Below are positions 46,200 through 55,792 of a DNA stretch of 64,000 bases, piece after piece. Position 1 is the first letter of the stretch. Each line of letters opens with the position of its first letter. Source of the stretch: Janthinobacterium sp. FW305-129 (GTDB lineage: Bacteria; Pseudomonadota; Gammaproteobacteria; Burkholderiales; Burkholderiaceae_D); contig NZ_JACYMM010000003.1 in the NCBI RefSeq assembly GCF_020858115.1, forward strand, positions 434,001 to 498,000, in the 5' to 3' direction. Under the pieces are notes generated by a model. That model was not told the origin of the DNA and ran no database searches. It was given only the letters and a program-made list of their open reading frames with translations. The translations under genes and the position numbers were made by a program.

Positions 46200-48449
46200 T
46201 TAACGGAGTGGCTGGCTCAATGTCTGGTAACCAGGGATGGTTTTTGTAAAAGTTTCCAGGCCATTCGCGCCCAGACCCAGGCCATTCGACAAGCCCGTCA
46301 ATTCCAGCTGGAAGAAGATCGGCGTCGAAACAGTATTGGCCGTCGTCACGAAACGCTGTGCTCCCATGCGGAAGACCCAGCAATCGCCCTTGTATTCCAG
46401 GCCAACCAGGCTTTCCAGCATGCGTCGGTCCAGCAAGGAGTAACTGATGCGGCCCACGCCATACAGGCGGTCCGTCAACGGCCATTGCGTCGACACTTCC
46501 GCATTGCGCAAACTGCCACGCTGGAAACGATTGCTGAAATTCAATACTTTCTTGGCACCGGGCTGATATTGCAAGCTGTAGTTGTAGCTCATCAAACGGC
46601 GATCGCTGGGATTGTACTGCACCAGGCTGTCGACGGTCCAAGTCTCGGACACGCGGCCCGTCGCGGCCAGCAGGATATCCGAGCGCGACTGGTTCACGGG
46701 CGTGGTCGAATTGAGCTGCACGCGCTGGTCGGCAAAATAGAAACGCTGGCCGAAGGTCAGGCGCATGCGTTCGGTGCCATCCGACTGCAGGAAGCGCGAG
46801 ACGACAGCCGCCGTGACCTGGTTGGCATCGGCGATGCGGTCGCTGCCGACAAAACGGTTTTCCGTGAAGATCTGCGTCAGGTTGAACGTGCCGTCGGCCG
46901 TATCGAAATTCGGAAACTGCGACTGGTCGCGGTACGGCGTGTAGACATAGAACAGGCGCGGCTCCAGGGTCTGCGTACCGCCCTTGGCACCAAACAGATT
47001 CGTGTCGCGTTCAAACACCAGGCCGCTGTCGACCGAGAAGGTCGGCACGGCGCGCGTAAACGAGGTCGACGGGAACAGCGCCTTGGTCCTGGCGTCATTA
47101 TCGAGCTGATACGCGCTGGCATTGAGCATCAGCTTGGGCGTGACGAAATAGCCAGGGCGCATGATGGGAAAACTCACTTGCGGCACGGCCACCAGGCGCG
47201 AACCCTGCACCAGGGTCGGGTGCGAGAAGCGCGTCGCTTCCGCGTCGAAGGTCCAGTCGAAGCCGCCCCAGACATCGTATTTGCCAGCGTGGAAGTTCAC
47301 CGCTGGCAAGCGGTCATACGGACGCGTGACAGTCAGGCTGGGATTGTTGACCGCGTCGGGATCCTGCAGCACCTGGTAATTCTGCACGCGCGCCGTCAGG
47401 CTCCAGTCCTCGGTGCGGTAATCGGTGCGCAATTCGCGCAGCAACTGGCGCTCGGTGGCGGTGGCGACGGTTTTCGAAAAATCGTTCGGATAATTATTGT
47501 CGGACGCCTCGCGCAGATCCCAGCTGTAAGTCCAGCCCTTGGCCAGTGCCTGCTCGTGCTTGGACTTGATCATGTAGCGGTTGGTCTTGGTTTGCTTGTC
47601 GTTAGGCAAGAACTCAAACGATGTTTCACCGCCGTACAAACCGGCATCCGTTTCGCCCATGTAGCGGCCCGTCGCACCGAGCTGGATGCCGCGCCGCTGA
47701 ATGTAGCGCGGGTACAGGGTCAGGTCGCGGTTCGGCGCGATGTTCAGGTAATACGGCATCAGCAGCTCGAAACCATTCTTCGAGGCAAAGCCCGGCGTAG
47801 GCGCCAGCCAGCCCGAGCGGCGTGCCCCCGACAGCGAAAACGAGATGCCCGGCGTACCCAGGATCGGCACGTCCTTGAAATAGATGATGGTCTTGCTGCC
47901 GGTGCCCACGTCGCGGCCCGCATCGAGGTTCAAGGTGCTCGATTTCAGGTACCAGTCCGGATTCGGCCCTTCGCAGGTACTGTACGTGCCATCGATGACG
48001 TTGGCTTCGTCAGGGTTGATGAAGTCGATGCGCTCGGCCTTGCCCTGGCCGCCGCCCAATTCGAAGCGGTACGTGGGATTGAGCAGGAAACCCTTGCCGG
48101 TCTCCATGTTCAGCTTCAGGACGTCACCCGTGTAGTAATCGCCGAAACGCCACATCTTGATATGGCCTTCGGCATCGAACTGATCTTCAACTTGTTTGTA
48201 ACAAGCTGTATCGGCCGTCATTTTTGTGGTTTTTCCGCGCTCGATCACGACATTTTTATCGAGATTGAGCTCCCTTTCCGGCCGCCCGCTCATGCTGTTC
48301 GCCGTCATGACGGTAGGCGCGTCGGGATCTTCCACATGAACCGGGCGCGGCGCTTTCTGGGCGTGGACAGGCACCGTCGTGGCGGCGACGAGCGCGCTGA
48401 TGGCGAAAGCCCAGCGCTGCGAAGGGGGGGAGGCCGAAAACCAGCTCAT
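46200..48449 (-). CDS. lptD: LPS-assembly protein LptD
   Basis: The 749-residue outer-membrane protein has a signal peptide (cut near VPVHAQ), an N-terminal OstA/jellyroll domain (about 50-170) with TADTACYKQVEDQFDAEGHIKMWRF in part, and a large C-terminal barrel. The barrel includes GWLAPTPGFASKNGFELLMPYYLNIAPNRDLT in part and a late CWVFRMGAQRF. With LptE it inserts LPS into the outer leaflet. A Cys in the N-domain and one in the barrel end could form the inter-domain disulphide typical of LptD. It heads the lptD-surA-pdxA-rsmA group. Confidence 0.95.
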   Translation of the reverse strand: MSWFSASPPSQRWAFAISALVAATTVPVHAQKAPRPVHVEDPDAPTVMTANSMSGRPERELNLDKNVVIERGKTTKMTADTACYKQVEDQFDAEGHIKMWRFGDYYTGDVLKLNMETGKGFLLNPTYRFELGGGQGKAERIDFINPDEANVIDGTYSTCEGPNPDWYLKSSTLNLDAGRDVGTGSKTIIYFKDVPILGTPGISFSLSGARRSGWLAPTPGFASKNGFELLMPYYLNIAPNRDLTLYPRYIQRRGIQLGATGRYMGETDAGLYGGETSFEFLPNDKQTKTNRYMIKSKHEQALAKGWTYSWDLREASDNNYPNDFSKTVATATERQLLRELRTDYRTEDWSLTARVQNYQVLQDPDAVNNPSLTVTRPYDRLPAVNFHAGKYDVWGGFDWTFDAEATRFSHPTLVQGSRLVAVPQVSFPIMRPGYFVTPKLMLNASAYQLDNDARTKALFPSTSFTRAVPTFSVDSGLVFERDTNLFGAKGGTQTLEPRLFYVYTPYRDQSQFPNFDTADGTFNLTQIFTENRFVGSDRIADANQVTAAVVSRFLQSDGTERMRLTFGQRFYFADQRVQLNSTTPVNQSRSDILLAATGRVSETWTVDSLVQYNPSDRRLMSYNYSLQYQPGAKKVLNFSNRFQRGSLRNAEVSTQWPLTDRLYGVGRISYSLLDRRMLESLVGLEYKGDCWVFRMGAQRFVTTANTVSTPIFFQLELTGLSNGLGLGANGLETFTKTIPGYQTLSQPLR

Positions 48450-48502
48450 GAATTGGAAGGGGCAAGCACCATTGACAGGCGATTTTTTGATTTGAATCCC
48501 TT

Positions 48503-48508
48503 ATTATA
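48503..48508 (-). promoter_or_regulatory. Probable -10 box upstream of lptD
   Basis: The minus strand reads TATAAT about 54 nt before the lptD start, a perfect -10 hexamer. The matching -35 region is poor, and I do not see a sigma-E type GGAACTT. On the opposite strand TTGACA (48472-48477) is a perfect -35 for amgK but lacks a good -10. Confidence 0.35.
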
Positions 48509-48548
48509 TGGGAATCTGCACCATCAACCCGATTCCACAGGCCGCTTA

Positions 48549-49616
48549 ATGTCATTCTCCCCCAATTCCCCTGCCGCGCCGGCCTCCGCCGACGCTCGCC
48601 TGACCCTGTTGAAAGCCTGGTTGGCCCCGCTGAACCTCGTTTCGCCCGATTCCACCCGCCCCGCTTCCAGCGATGCCAGCTTCCGCCGCTACTATCGTCT
48701 CGATGTGCTGCCAGGCAATACAACATTGCCAGGAAGTACACTGATCGCCATGGATGCGCCGCCCGAGCGCGAAAACGCGCCCGCCTTTGTCAAGGTGGCC
48801 GGCTTGCTGAAAGGCGCCGGCGTGTCCGTGCCCGAGATCATCGCGCAAGACCTGGAGAATGGCTTCCTGCTGCTCTCCGACCTGGGCACGACCACCTATC
48901 TGGATGCCCTGAACCACGACAATGCCAGCGTGCTGTACGCCGAAGCGCTGGAATCGTTGATGAAAATCCAGCTGGCCAGCGCCCCCGACGTGCTGCCCGA
49001 ATTCGACCGCGCCTTCATCCTGCGCGAAATGAATCTGTTCCCGGAATGGTTCATCGGCAAGCACCTGGGCGCCACCTTGACGGATGTGCAACAAGCCCAG
49101 CTGGACAAGGTCTTCGAAGCCATCACGGCGAATATCTTGTCGCAACAGCAAGTATTCATGCACCGCGACTACCATTCGCGCAATTTGATGCACATCAACG
49201 ATGGTTCGATCCCCAATCCCGGCATCCTCGACTTCCAGGACGCCGTCTTCGGCCCCGTCACCTACGACATCGCCTCGCTGCTGCGCGACGCGTACATCCA
49301 GTGGGATGAAGAACTGGTGCTCGACTGGGTGATCCGCTACTGGCAGCGCGCCAAGCAGCTGGGCTTGCCGGTGAACCCCGACATCGACGCCTTCTACCGC
49401 GATTTCGAATTCACGGCCCTGCAGCGCCACCTGAAAATCCTCGGCCTGTTCTCGCGCCTGAATTACCGCGATGGCAAGGATCTGTACATGGGCGACCTGC
49501 CAACCGTGCTCGACTACGTGCGCAAGACGGCCAACCGCTACACGGAACTCAAGCCGCTGGTGCGCTTGCTCGATGCACTGGAGAATAAAACGCCGCAAGT
49601 CGGCTATACGTTCTAG
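48549..49616 (+). CDS. amgK: N-acetylmuramate/N-acetylglucosamine kinase (phosphotransferase family)
   Basis: The 355-residue APH-fold kinase has a glycine-poor ATP loop region (SFRRYYRL), LLLSDLGTTTYL for the hinge, the catalytic HRDYHSRNLM and the metal-binding ILDFQDAVFGP. In Pseudomonas, AmgK phosphorylates recovered N-acetylmuramic acid at the anomeric carbon so that the sugar can re-enter UDP-MurNAc synthesis, bypassing fosfomycin-sensitive MurA. The immediate downstream gene is murU, which uses its product, and this supports the assignment. It is divergent from lptD. Confidence 0.9.
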   Translation: MSFSPNSPAAPASADARLTLLKAWLAPLNLVSPDSTRPASSDASFRRYYRLDVLPGNTTLPGSTLIAMDAPPERENAPAFVKVAGLLKGAGVSVPEIIAQDLENGFLLLSDLGTTTYLDALNHDNASVLYAEALESLMKIQLASAPDVLPEFDRAFILREMNLFPEWFIGKHLGATLTDVQQAQLDKVFEAITANILSQQQVFMHRDYHSRNLMHINDGSIPNPGILDFQDAVFGPVTYDIASLLRDAYIQWDEELVLDWVIRYWQRAKQLGLPVNPDIDAFYRDFEFTALQRHLKILGLFSRLNYRDGKDLYMGDLPTVLDYVRKTANRYTELKPLVRLLDALENKTPQVGYTF

Positions 49617-49678
49617 GCACTTTCCTGCTGCGCGGCCTGTCCGCGCAGCCGACTTACCGATACTGAAAACGACTACCC

Positions 49679-50398
49679 ATGAAAGCCATGATCTTTGCCG
49701 CAGGCCGCGGTGAACGGATGCGTCCGCTTACCGATACCTGTCCCAAACCGCTGCTGAAAGTGCGCGGCCGCCCGCTGATCGTCTGGCATGTGCTGAACCT
49801 GGTGCGCGCCGGCATCACGGACATCGTCATCAACCATGCGCACCTGGGCCATTTGATCGAAGAAACCCTGGGCGACGGCAGCGCGTACGGCGCGCGCATC
49901 GCGTACTCGCCAGAAAGCACACCGCTGGAAACGGCGGGCGGCATCGCCCAGGCGCGCCACTTGCTGGGTAATGAACCATTTCTCGCCATTTCCGGCGACA
50001 TCTATTGCCCCTACTTTGATTTCAAACAAGTACTCGACGTGCTGGCCGACAAAGATGTGCTGGGCACGCCATATGCGGCCGACCAGCGCGACATCGCCTG
50101 GACCTACCTGGTGCCCAATCCCGACTTCCATCCCAAGGGCGACTTCGGCCTGACCTTGTTCGCGATCAACAATACGGACGAGACCAAGTGGACTTTCGCC
50201 AACATCGGCGTGTACCGTCCCGAGATGTTCGACGGCATCACGCCCGGCAGCCATGCCAGACTGGGCGATCTGCTGCGCCAGTACGCGGACCAGGGGCGCG
50301 TGGGCGGCGAAGTCTATACTGGCGAGTGGACGAATGTGGGCACGCCGCAGCAGCTCGACACGCTCAATGGCGTGACGGCCAAGGCCAGCGCAACATGA
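49679..50398 (+). CDS. murU: N-acetylmuramate alpha-1-phosphate uridylyltransferase
   Basis: The 239-residue nucleotidyltransferase has the signature AMIFAAGRGERMRPLTDTCPKPLL, in part AAGRGERMRPLTDTCPKPLL, plus ETAGGIAQA and FLAISGDIYCPYFD for metal and nucleotide binding. It converts MurNAc-1-phosphate to UDP-MurNAc in the cell-wall recycling route and follows amgK by 62 nt. Glucose-1-phosphate nucleotidyltransferases share the fold, but the amgK neighbour favours MurU. Its stop overlaps the pepP start (ATGA). Confidence 0.9.
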   Translation: MKAMIFAAGRGERMRPLTDTCPKPLLKVRGRPLIVWHVLNLVRAGITDIVINHAHLGHLIEETLGDGSAYGARIAYSPESTPLETAGGIAQARHLLGNEPFLAISGDIYCPYFDFKQVLDVLADKDVLGTPYAADQRDIAWTYLVPNPDFHPKGDFGLTLFAINNTDETKWTFANIGVYRPEMFDGITPGSHARLGDLLRQYADQGRVGGEVYTGEWTNVGTPQQLDTLNGVTAKASAT

Positions 50399-51720
50399 TG
50401 GCCAACTACGCGGCCCGGCGCGCGGCGCTGCTGGCGCAGATGCTGCCGGGCAGCGTGGCCATTCTTGCCACGGCGCCCGCAGTGGCGCGCAACAGCGATT
50501 GCGATTATCCGTACCGGCACGACAGCTATTTCTATTACCTCAGCGGTTTCACGGAACCCGACAGCGCCGTGGCCCTGGTGGCCGCCAGCGCCACGGCCCC
50601 CGCGCGCGCCATCCTGTTTTGCCGCGCCAAGAATACGGAGCGCGAAATCTGGGACGGTTTCCGCCACGGCCCCGAAGCGGCGCGCGCCAGCTTCGGTTTT
50701 GACAGCGCCTTCCCCATCGAGGAACTCGATGCGGAAATGAGCCGCCTGCTGGCCGACGCCCCCGCCATCTACTATGCGCTGGGCGGCAGCCTCGATGCAC
50801 AAGTGAAGGTCTGGCTGCACAATGTGCGGCAGAAGGCCCGCAGCGGCGTCACGGCGCCCGCCATGGCGCATGACATCCATGGCATGCTCGACGCCATGCG
50901 CCTGCTGAAAGACCCGGAAGAACAGCAGCTGATGCGCCGCGCGGCCGCCATTTCCAGCGCCGCGCACGCGCGCGCCATGCGCGCCACGCGGCCCGGCCTG
51001 CACGAATACGCGCTGGAAGCAGAGCTGCTGTACGAATTTCGGCGCAGCGGCGCGCAGTTCCCCGCGTATTCTTCCATCGTGGCCGGCGGCGGCAACGCCT
51101 GCATCCTGCATTACAGCGCCAACAACGCGGTATTAAAAGACGGTGAGCTGGTCCTGGTCGACGCCGGCTGCGAACTCGACGGCTACGCCTCCGACATCAC
51201 GCGCACTTTTCCCGTCAACGGCCGCTTCAGCGGCCCGCAAAAGGCGCTGTATGAACTGGTGCTGGCGGCGCAGCAGGCGGCGCTGGACGTGGTGCGCCCC
51301 GGCTTGCCGCACAGCGCCATCCACGAGGCGGCCGTGCAGGTGCTGGCGCAGGGCATGCTGGACCTGGGTTTGCTTGGCCGCCAAAAAAGCGGCAGCGTGC
51401 AGGACGTGATCGCCGACAAGGCCTATATGCCCTTCTACATGCACGGCACCAGCCACTGGCTGGGCATGGACGTGCACGACGTGGGCGCCTACCGCGACAC
51501 GGGCGCGCCCGGCAAGCCATGGCACGCTTTGGCACCGGGCATGGTGCTGACGGTGGAGCCGGGCATCTACGTGCGCCCCGGCGCGGGCGTGCCGGAGCAA
51601 TTCTGGCATACCGGCATCCGCATCGAAGACGATGTGCTGGTCACGCCGCAAGGCCATGAAGTCTTCAGCACGGCGCCCAGGAGCGTCGCTGAAATCGAAC
51701 AACTGATGACACAGGATTAA
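50395..51720 (+). CDS. pepP: Xaa-Pro aminopeptidase (aminopeptidase P)
   Basis: The 441-residue M24 metallopeptidase removes an N-terminal residue before proline. The N-terminal domain includes CDYPYRHDSYFYYLSGF. The pita-bread catalytic domain has VDAGCELDGYASDITRTFP with two metal Asp, HGTSHWLGMDVHD with metal His, LTVEPGIYV and a final metal Glu in GIRIEDDVLVT. ATG 50395 overlaps the murU stop by 4 nt, implying coupled translation. The order pepP then a UbiH-type gene matches the visC/ubiH clusters of E. coli. Confidence 0.93.
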   Translation: MMANYAARRAALLAQMLPGSVAILATAPAVARNSDCDYPYRHDSYFYYLSGFTEPDSAVALVAASATAPARAILFCRAKNTEREIWDGFRHGPEAARASFGFDSAFPIEELDAEMSRLLADAPAIYYALGGSLDAQVKVWLHNVRQKARSGVTAPAMAHDIHGMLDAMRLLKDPEEQQLMRRAAAISSAAHARAMRATRPGLHEYALEAELLYEFRRSGAQFPAYSSIVAGGGNACILHYSANNAVLKDGELVLVDAGCELDGYASDITRTFPVNGRFSGPQKALYELVLAAQQAALDVVRPGLPHSAIHEAAVQVLAQGMLDLGLLGRQKSGSVQDVIADKAYMPFYMHGTSHWLGMDVHDVGAYRDTGAPGKPWHALAPGMVLTVEPGIYVRPGAGVPEQFWHTGIRIEDDVLVTPQGHEVFSTAPRSVAEIEQLMTQD

Positions 51721-51729
51721 CACCGCCGC

Positions 51730-52872
51730 ATGCATACACCGTCCACTTTCGATCTCGCCATCTGCGGCGCCGGTCCCGTCGGCATGGCGCTGGCCGCCCT
51801 GCTGGTGCAGCGCGGCAGCCGCGCCGCCGGCATCGCCCTGCTCGACGCCAAATCCATCGAGCAAGCCCGGCGCGACCCGCGCACCATCGCCCTGTCGCAC
51901 GGCAGCCGCCAGATACTCGAGGAAGCGGGCGCCTGGCCCGTCGAGGCGACGCCCATCCACCAGATTCACGTCTCGCGCCGCGGCCGGTTCGGGCGCAGCC
52001 TGATGGACCGCGGCGAGCATGGCGTCGAGGCGCTCGGCTACGTGGCCCGCTACGGCGCCGTCGTCAGCGCGCTGGCCGACGTATGCGAGCGCCTGGGTGT
52101 GGCCAGCTTGCGCCCCGCCCTGGTCACGGGCAGTGAGGAAGACGCCGACGGCGTGTCCGTGCAGATCGACCAGGCTGGCGCCGCGTCGAGCTTGCGCGCC
52201 AGCCTGCTGGTGCAGGCCGAGGGCGGCCTGTTCGGCCAGCAGCAGGAGCGCGCCGTCAGCCGCGATTATGGCCAAAGCGCCATCATTGCCCATGTGCGCG
52301 TAAGCAGCCCCATCGCCCACCGCGCGTTTGAACGCTTCACCGATGAAGGCCCGCTGGCCTTGCTGCCGCAGGACGACGGCTACGCGCTGGTGTGGTGCGT
52401 GCCGCCCACGCGCGCCGAACAATTGCTGGCGCTGGACGACGCAGCCTTCCTGGCCCGCCTGGGCGCCGCCTTCGGCAGCCGCCTGGGACGCTTTACCCAT
52501 GCGACGGCGCGCCTGGCCTATCCGCTGGGCCTGAACGCGCAGGCGGGCGGCACGGCGCGCACGGTCGCCATCGGCAATGCGGCGCAAACCCTGCACCCGG
52601 TGGCGGGACAGGGCCTGAATCTGGGCTTGCGCGACGCCGCCGTGCTGGCCCGCGTGCTGGCGCAGGACTGCAGCCCCGCAGCGCTGGAACGCTACGCCAG
52701 CCTGCGCCAGGCCGACCGGGGCCTGACCGTGCGCGTCACCGACACCATGGCGCGCATCTTCACGGGCAGCGCCCCCACGCAAGGCTTACTGGGCCTGTCG
52801 CTGGGCTTGCTGGATGCGTTCCCGCCCGCGCGCAAGGGGTTGGCGGAACTGATGATGTACGGCCGCCGCTGA
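51730..52872 (+). CDS. UbiH/UbiF/VisC-family FAD-dependent monooxygenase
   Basis: The 380-residue flavoprotein has the FAD motif LAICGAGPVGMALAALLVQRG in part (ICGAGPVGMALAALLVQRG), ALSHGSRQILEEAG in the second conserved block and AIGNAAQTLHPVAGQGLNLGLRD near residue 280. It hydroxylates the ring of a ubiquinone intermediate. Which carbon (UbiH, UbiI or UbiF) cannot be told without phylogeny, though the pepP neighbour fits UbiH. It starts 9 nt after pepP. Confidence 0.88.
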   Translation: MHTPSTFDLAICGAGPVGMALAALLVQRGSRAAGIALLDAKSIEQARRDPRTIALSHGSRQILEEAGAWPVEATPIHQIHVSRRGRFGRSLMDRGEHGVEALGYVARYGAVVSALADVCERLGVASLRPALVTGSEEDADGVSVQIDQAGAASSLRASLLVQAEGGLFGQQQERAVSRDYGQSAIIAHVRVSSPIAHRAFERFTDEGPLALLPQDDGYALVWCVPPTRAEQLLALDDAAFLARLGAAFGSRLGRFTHATARLAYPLGLNAQAGGTARTVAIGNAAQTLHPVAGQGLNLGLRDAAVLARVLAQDCSPAALERYASLRQADRGLTVRVTDTMARIFTGSAPTQGLLGLSLGLLDAFPPARKGLAELMMYGRR

Positions 52873-52988
52873 AATATTATTAATAAGGAAAGGGCACGGG
52901 CGAAAAAGAAACAGGCGGGCGATCCGGCATGGAGTAAACGGCCCGCGGATGCGACAATGGCTGTCACCTGGCTTTTGGCGACCGTTCC

Positions 52989-53942
52989 ATGACAGATGCA
53001 TTGCCCGCAGCACCGCCTGCCGCTCTTCCCGAAGTACTTTTTTCCCGCCTGCTGGAAGACGCCCTCGACGCCGTCATCATCATCGACGAGCAGTGCCGCA
53101 TCCGCTATATCAATGGCGCCATGCAGGCACTGTCGGGCTATGCCGGCGGAGAATTGCTGGGCCAGACCCTGAACGGCCTGTTGCCCGACACCGTCGCCTC
53201 GCAGCACGACAACCTCGTCATCAACTACATCCGCAGCTCGCGCCAGTCCAGCGTCCTGGGGAAAATCCGCGAATTCGCCATCCGCCACCGCAACGCACAG
53301 ATGATCCCCATCGAAATGAAGGCGCTGGACCTGGGCGTGGTCGACGGCATGCGCTATTTCGGCGCCTTCTTGCTCGACGTGCGCGAACGGCGCGAACTGG
53401 CGGCCAAGAACGCCAGCCTGCTGGCGCAGCTGGAACAGCAGGCGCTGCACGATGCGCTGACGTCGCTGCCCAACCGGCGCGCCTATGAAGCGCAAGCCGA
53501 GCAGGCGATGGCGCGCGCGGCGCGCAGCGGCGCCGCCCTGACCGTGGGCGTGGCCGACCTCGACCACTTCAAGAAGATCAACGACCGCTATGGCCATGCC
53601 GTGGGCGACGCCGTGCTGCGCACGGTGGCGCAGGCGCTGCGCGACACGGGACGCATCACCGACGTGGCGGCGCGCCTCGGCGGCGAGGAATTCGGCCTGC
53701 TCTTCCCCGACGCGACCTTGCAGCAGGCACACCAGGTGGCCGAACGCATCCGCGCGGCCGTGGCGGCGGCGGTCACCGTGCTGCCCGACGGCGGCGCGCT
53801 GCAGGTGACCATCAGCATCGGCGTGGCCTCCCTGACGGCCGGCGCCAGCCTGGACGCGGCCATGTCGGAAGCGGACAAGGCCCTGTACGCGGCCAAGCAC
53901 CAGGGACGCAATAAAGTCGTCGCGGCAGCGGCCGCCCAATAA
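52989..53942 (+). CDS. PAS-GGDEF diguanylate cyclase
   Basis: The 317-residue soluble protein has a PAS domain (about 20-135; LEDALDAVIIIDEQCRIRYINGAM in part) and a GGDEF domain (about 150-310) with the active motif RLGGEEFGLLFP. Five residues before GGEEF is RITD, an inhibitory RxxD site. It should make cyclic di-GMP from GTP under control of the PAS sensor and product inhibition. There is no receiver or EAL domain. It stands alone; a terminator on the other strand begins at its stop codon. Confidence 0.92.
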   Translation: MTDALPAAPPAALPEVLFSRLLEDALDAVIIIDEQCRIRYINGAMQALSGYAGGELLGQTLNGLLPDTVASQHDNLVINYIRSSRQSSVLGKIREFAIRHRNAQMIPIEMKALDLGVVDGMRYFGAFLLDVRERRELAAKNASLLAQLEQQALHDALTSLPNRRAYEAQAEQAMARAARSGAALTVGVADLDHFKKINDRYGHAVGDAVLRTVAQALRDTGRITDVAARLGGEEFGLLFPDATLQQAHQVAERIRAAVAAAVTVLPDGGALQVTISIGVASLTAGASLDAAMSEADKALYAAKHQGRNKVVAAAAAQ

Positions 53943-53966
53943 AAACGGCCCGCGCAAGGCGGGCCA
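53942..53966 (-). terminator. Intrinsic terminator of the pnt operon
   Basis: On the minus strand GGCCCGC and GCGGGCC form a 7-bp stem with a CTTGC loop, followed by GTTTTTATT. It begins 25 nt after the pntB stop. The plus strand lacks a T-tract, so it acts mainly on the minus strand. Confidence 0.8.
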
Positions 53967-53990
53967 TCTTCCGTTGCGCAAGGCCTTGCC

Positions 53991-55457
53991 TTACTCGACG
54001 GCCTTGAGCATATCCTCGATCACCTTCTTGGCGTCGCCAAACACCATCATCGTGTTCGGCTGGTAGAACAGGTCGTTGTCCAGGCCCGCATAGCCGGACG
54101 CCATCGAGCGCTTGTTGACGATGATGCTCTTGGCCTTATAGGCTTCCAGGATCGGCATGCCGGCGATCGGCGATTTCGGGTCTTTCGCCGCCGGGTTGAC
54201 CACGTCGTTCGCGCCCAGCACCAGCACCACGTCCGTCTGGCCGAATTCGCCGTTGATGTCTTCCATCTCGAACACCTGGTCGTATGGCACCTCGGCTTCG
54301 GCCAGCAGCACGTTCATGTGGCCCGGCATGCGCCCCGCCACGGGGTGGATCGCATATTTGACGGTGACGCCCTTGTGCGTGAGCTTTTCCACCAGTTCTT
54401 TCAGCGAGTGCTGCGCGCGCGCCACGGCCAGGCCGTAGCCGGGCACGATGATGACGGTTTCCGCATTGCCCATGATGAAGGCGGCATCGTCGGCCGAGCC
54501 CGACTTGACGGGGCGCTGCTCCTGCGCGCCGGCGCTGCCTGCCGCCGGCGCATCGCCGCCGAAGCCGCCCAGGATGACGTTGAAGAACGAGCGGTTCATG
54601 GCCTTGCACATGATGTACGACAGGATCGCGCCGGAAGAACCGACCAATGACCCCGCGATGATCAGCATCGAGTTATTCAGCGAAAAACCGATGCCGGCCG
54701 CAGCCCAGCCCGAGTAACTGTTGAGCATCGACACCACCACCGGCATGTCGGCGCCGCCGATCGGGATGATGATCAGCACGCCCAGCGCAAAGGCGATGAC
54801 GGTCATGATGATGAACGGCGTCCAGGCCGGTTCCACCCCGTCGGCGAAGCAGAACGCCAGGCCCAGGCCGACCATCACCAGCGCCAGCACCAGGTTGAGC
54901 ATGTGCTGGCCCTTGAAGCTGACGGGCGCGCCCTGGAACAGGCGGAACTTGTATTTGCCCGACAGCTTGCCGAAGGCGATCACCGAGCCGGAAAACGTGA
55001 TGGCGCCGACAAAGGTGCCGATGAACAGCTCGAAACGGTTGCCGATGGGCAGCGCCTCGCCGTGTTTGGCGATATTGAAGGCCCACGGTTCCGACACGGC
55101 CGCCACGGCGATGCAGACGGCCGCCAGGCCGATCAGCGAGTGCATGGCCGCCACCAGTTCCGGCATCTTCGTCATTTCCACGGTTTTTGCCAGGTAGGCG
55201 CCGATGGCGCCGCCAGTGACGATGCCGATAATGACCAGGGTCAAGCCCATGCCGCCCGTCTGCTGTTCCTTGAGTTTCAGGATCAGCGCCACGGTAGTGA
55301 CGGCGGCAATCGCCATGCCGCTCATGCCGAAAGCATTGCCGCGGCGCGCCGTGGAGGGCGACGACAGGCCTTTCAGGGCCTGGATGAAGCACACCGAGGC
55401 GATCAGGTACATCATCGTCACCAGGTTCATGGTGACGAAGCTCATGGCGTGACTCAT
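53991..55457 (-). CDS. pntB: NAD(P) transhydrogenase beta subunit
   Basis: The 488-residue inner-membrane protein has about nine hydrophobic helices (domain II) and a C-terminal NADP(H)-binding domain III with [18 protein letters not shown] and [13 protein letters not shown]. With the two alpha parts it transfers hydride from NADH to NADP+ driven by proton influx, supplying NADPH. AAGGAG 8 nt before ATG 55457 fixes the start, which overlaps the pntAB stop by 4 nt. It is the last gene of the operon. Confidence 0.96.
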   Translation of the reverse strand: MSHAMSFVTMNLVTMMYLIASVCFIQALKGLSSPSTARRGNAFGMSGMAIAAVTTVALILKLKEQQTGGMGLTLVIIGIVTGGAIGAYLAKTVEMTKMPELVAAMHSLIGLAAVCIAVAAVSEPWAFNIAKHGEALPIGNRFELFIGTFVGAITFSGSVIAFGKLSGKYKFRLFQGAPVSFKGQHMLNLVLALVMVGLGLAFCFADGVEPAWTPFIIMTVIAFALGVLIIIPIGGADMPVVVSMLNSYSGWAAAGIGFSLNNSMLIIAGSLVGSSGAILSYIMCKAMNRSFFNVILGGFGGDAPAAGSAGAQEQRPVKSGSADDAAFIMGNAETVIIVPGYGLAVARAQHSLKELVEKLTHKGVTVKYAIHPVAGRMPGHMNVLLAEAEVPYDQVFEMEDINGEFGQTDVVLVLGANDVVNPAAKDPKSPIAGMPILEAYKAKSIIVNKRSMASGYAGLDNDLFYQPNTMMVFGDAKKVIEDMLKAVE

Positions 55458-55768
55458 TCTTTTGCTCCTTGCTTGGCTTTCGGTTCTTTTTTACGGAACA
55501 TCTCGAGCATGCGCTGCGTGACGAGGAAGCCGCCAAACACGTTGACGGCGGCCAGGGCCACGGCCAGGGTGCCGGCCGCCTGCGCCAGCGGGCCTTGCGT
55601 CAGGCCGGCCGCCAGCATGGCGCCGACGATGATGATGGCGGAAATGGCATTGGTAACGGCCATCAGCGGCGTATGCAGCGCCGGCGTGACGGTCCAGACG
55701 ACGTGATAGCCGACATAAATGGCCAGCACGAAGATGATCAGGTTAATGATGGTGTGACTGATTTCCAT
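55454..55768 (-). CDS. pntAB: NAD(P) transhydrogenase alpha subunit, membrane part
   Basis: The 104-residue protein has three or so hydrophobic helices, including [20 protein letters not shown] (in part) and [17 protein letters not shown] at the end, and equals the C-terminal membrane segment of E. coli PntA. Alpha is split into soluble and membrane polypeptides here, as in Rhodospirillum and many other proteobacteria. It lies 24 nt after pntAA and overlaps pntB. Confidence 0.93.
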   Translation of the reverse strand: MEISHTIINLIIFVLAIYVGYHVVWTVTPALHTPLMAVTNAISAIIIVGAMLAAGLTQGPLAQAAGTLAVALAAVNVFGGFLVTQRMLEMFRKKEPKAKQGAKE

Positions 55769-55792
55769 GATGTTGTTCTCTCCGGCGCCGCG

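Noticed and set aside
46158..49616. Plus-strand open frame of 1152 codons antisense to lptD
   Set aside because: Only the part from 48549 (amgK) is real. The upstream part is the shadow of lptD, rich in His, Arg and Gln as expected from the reversed codons.
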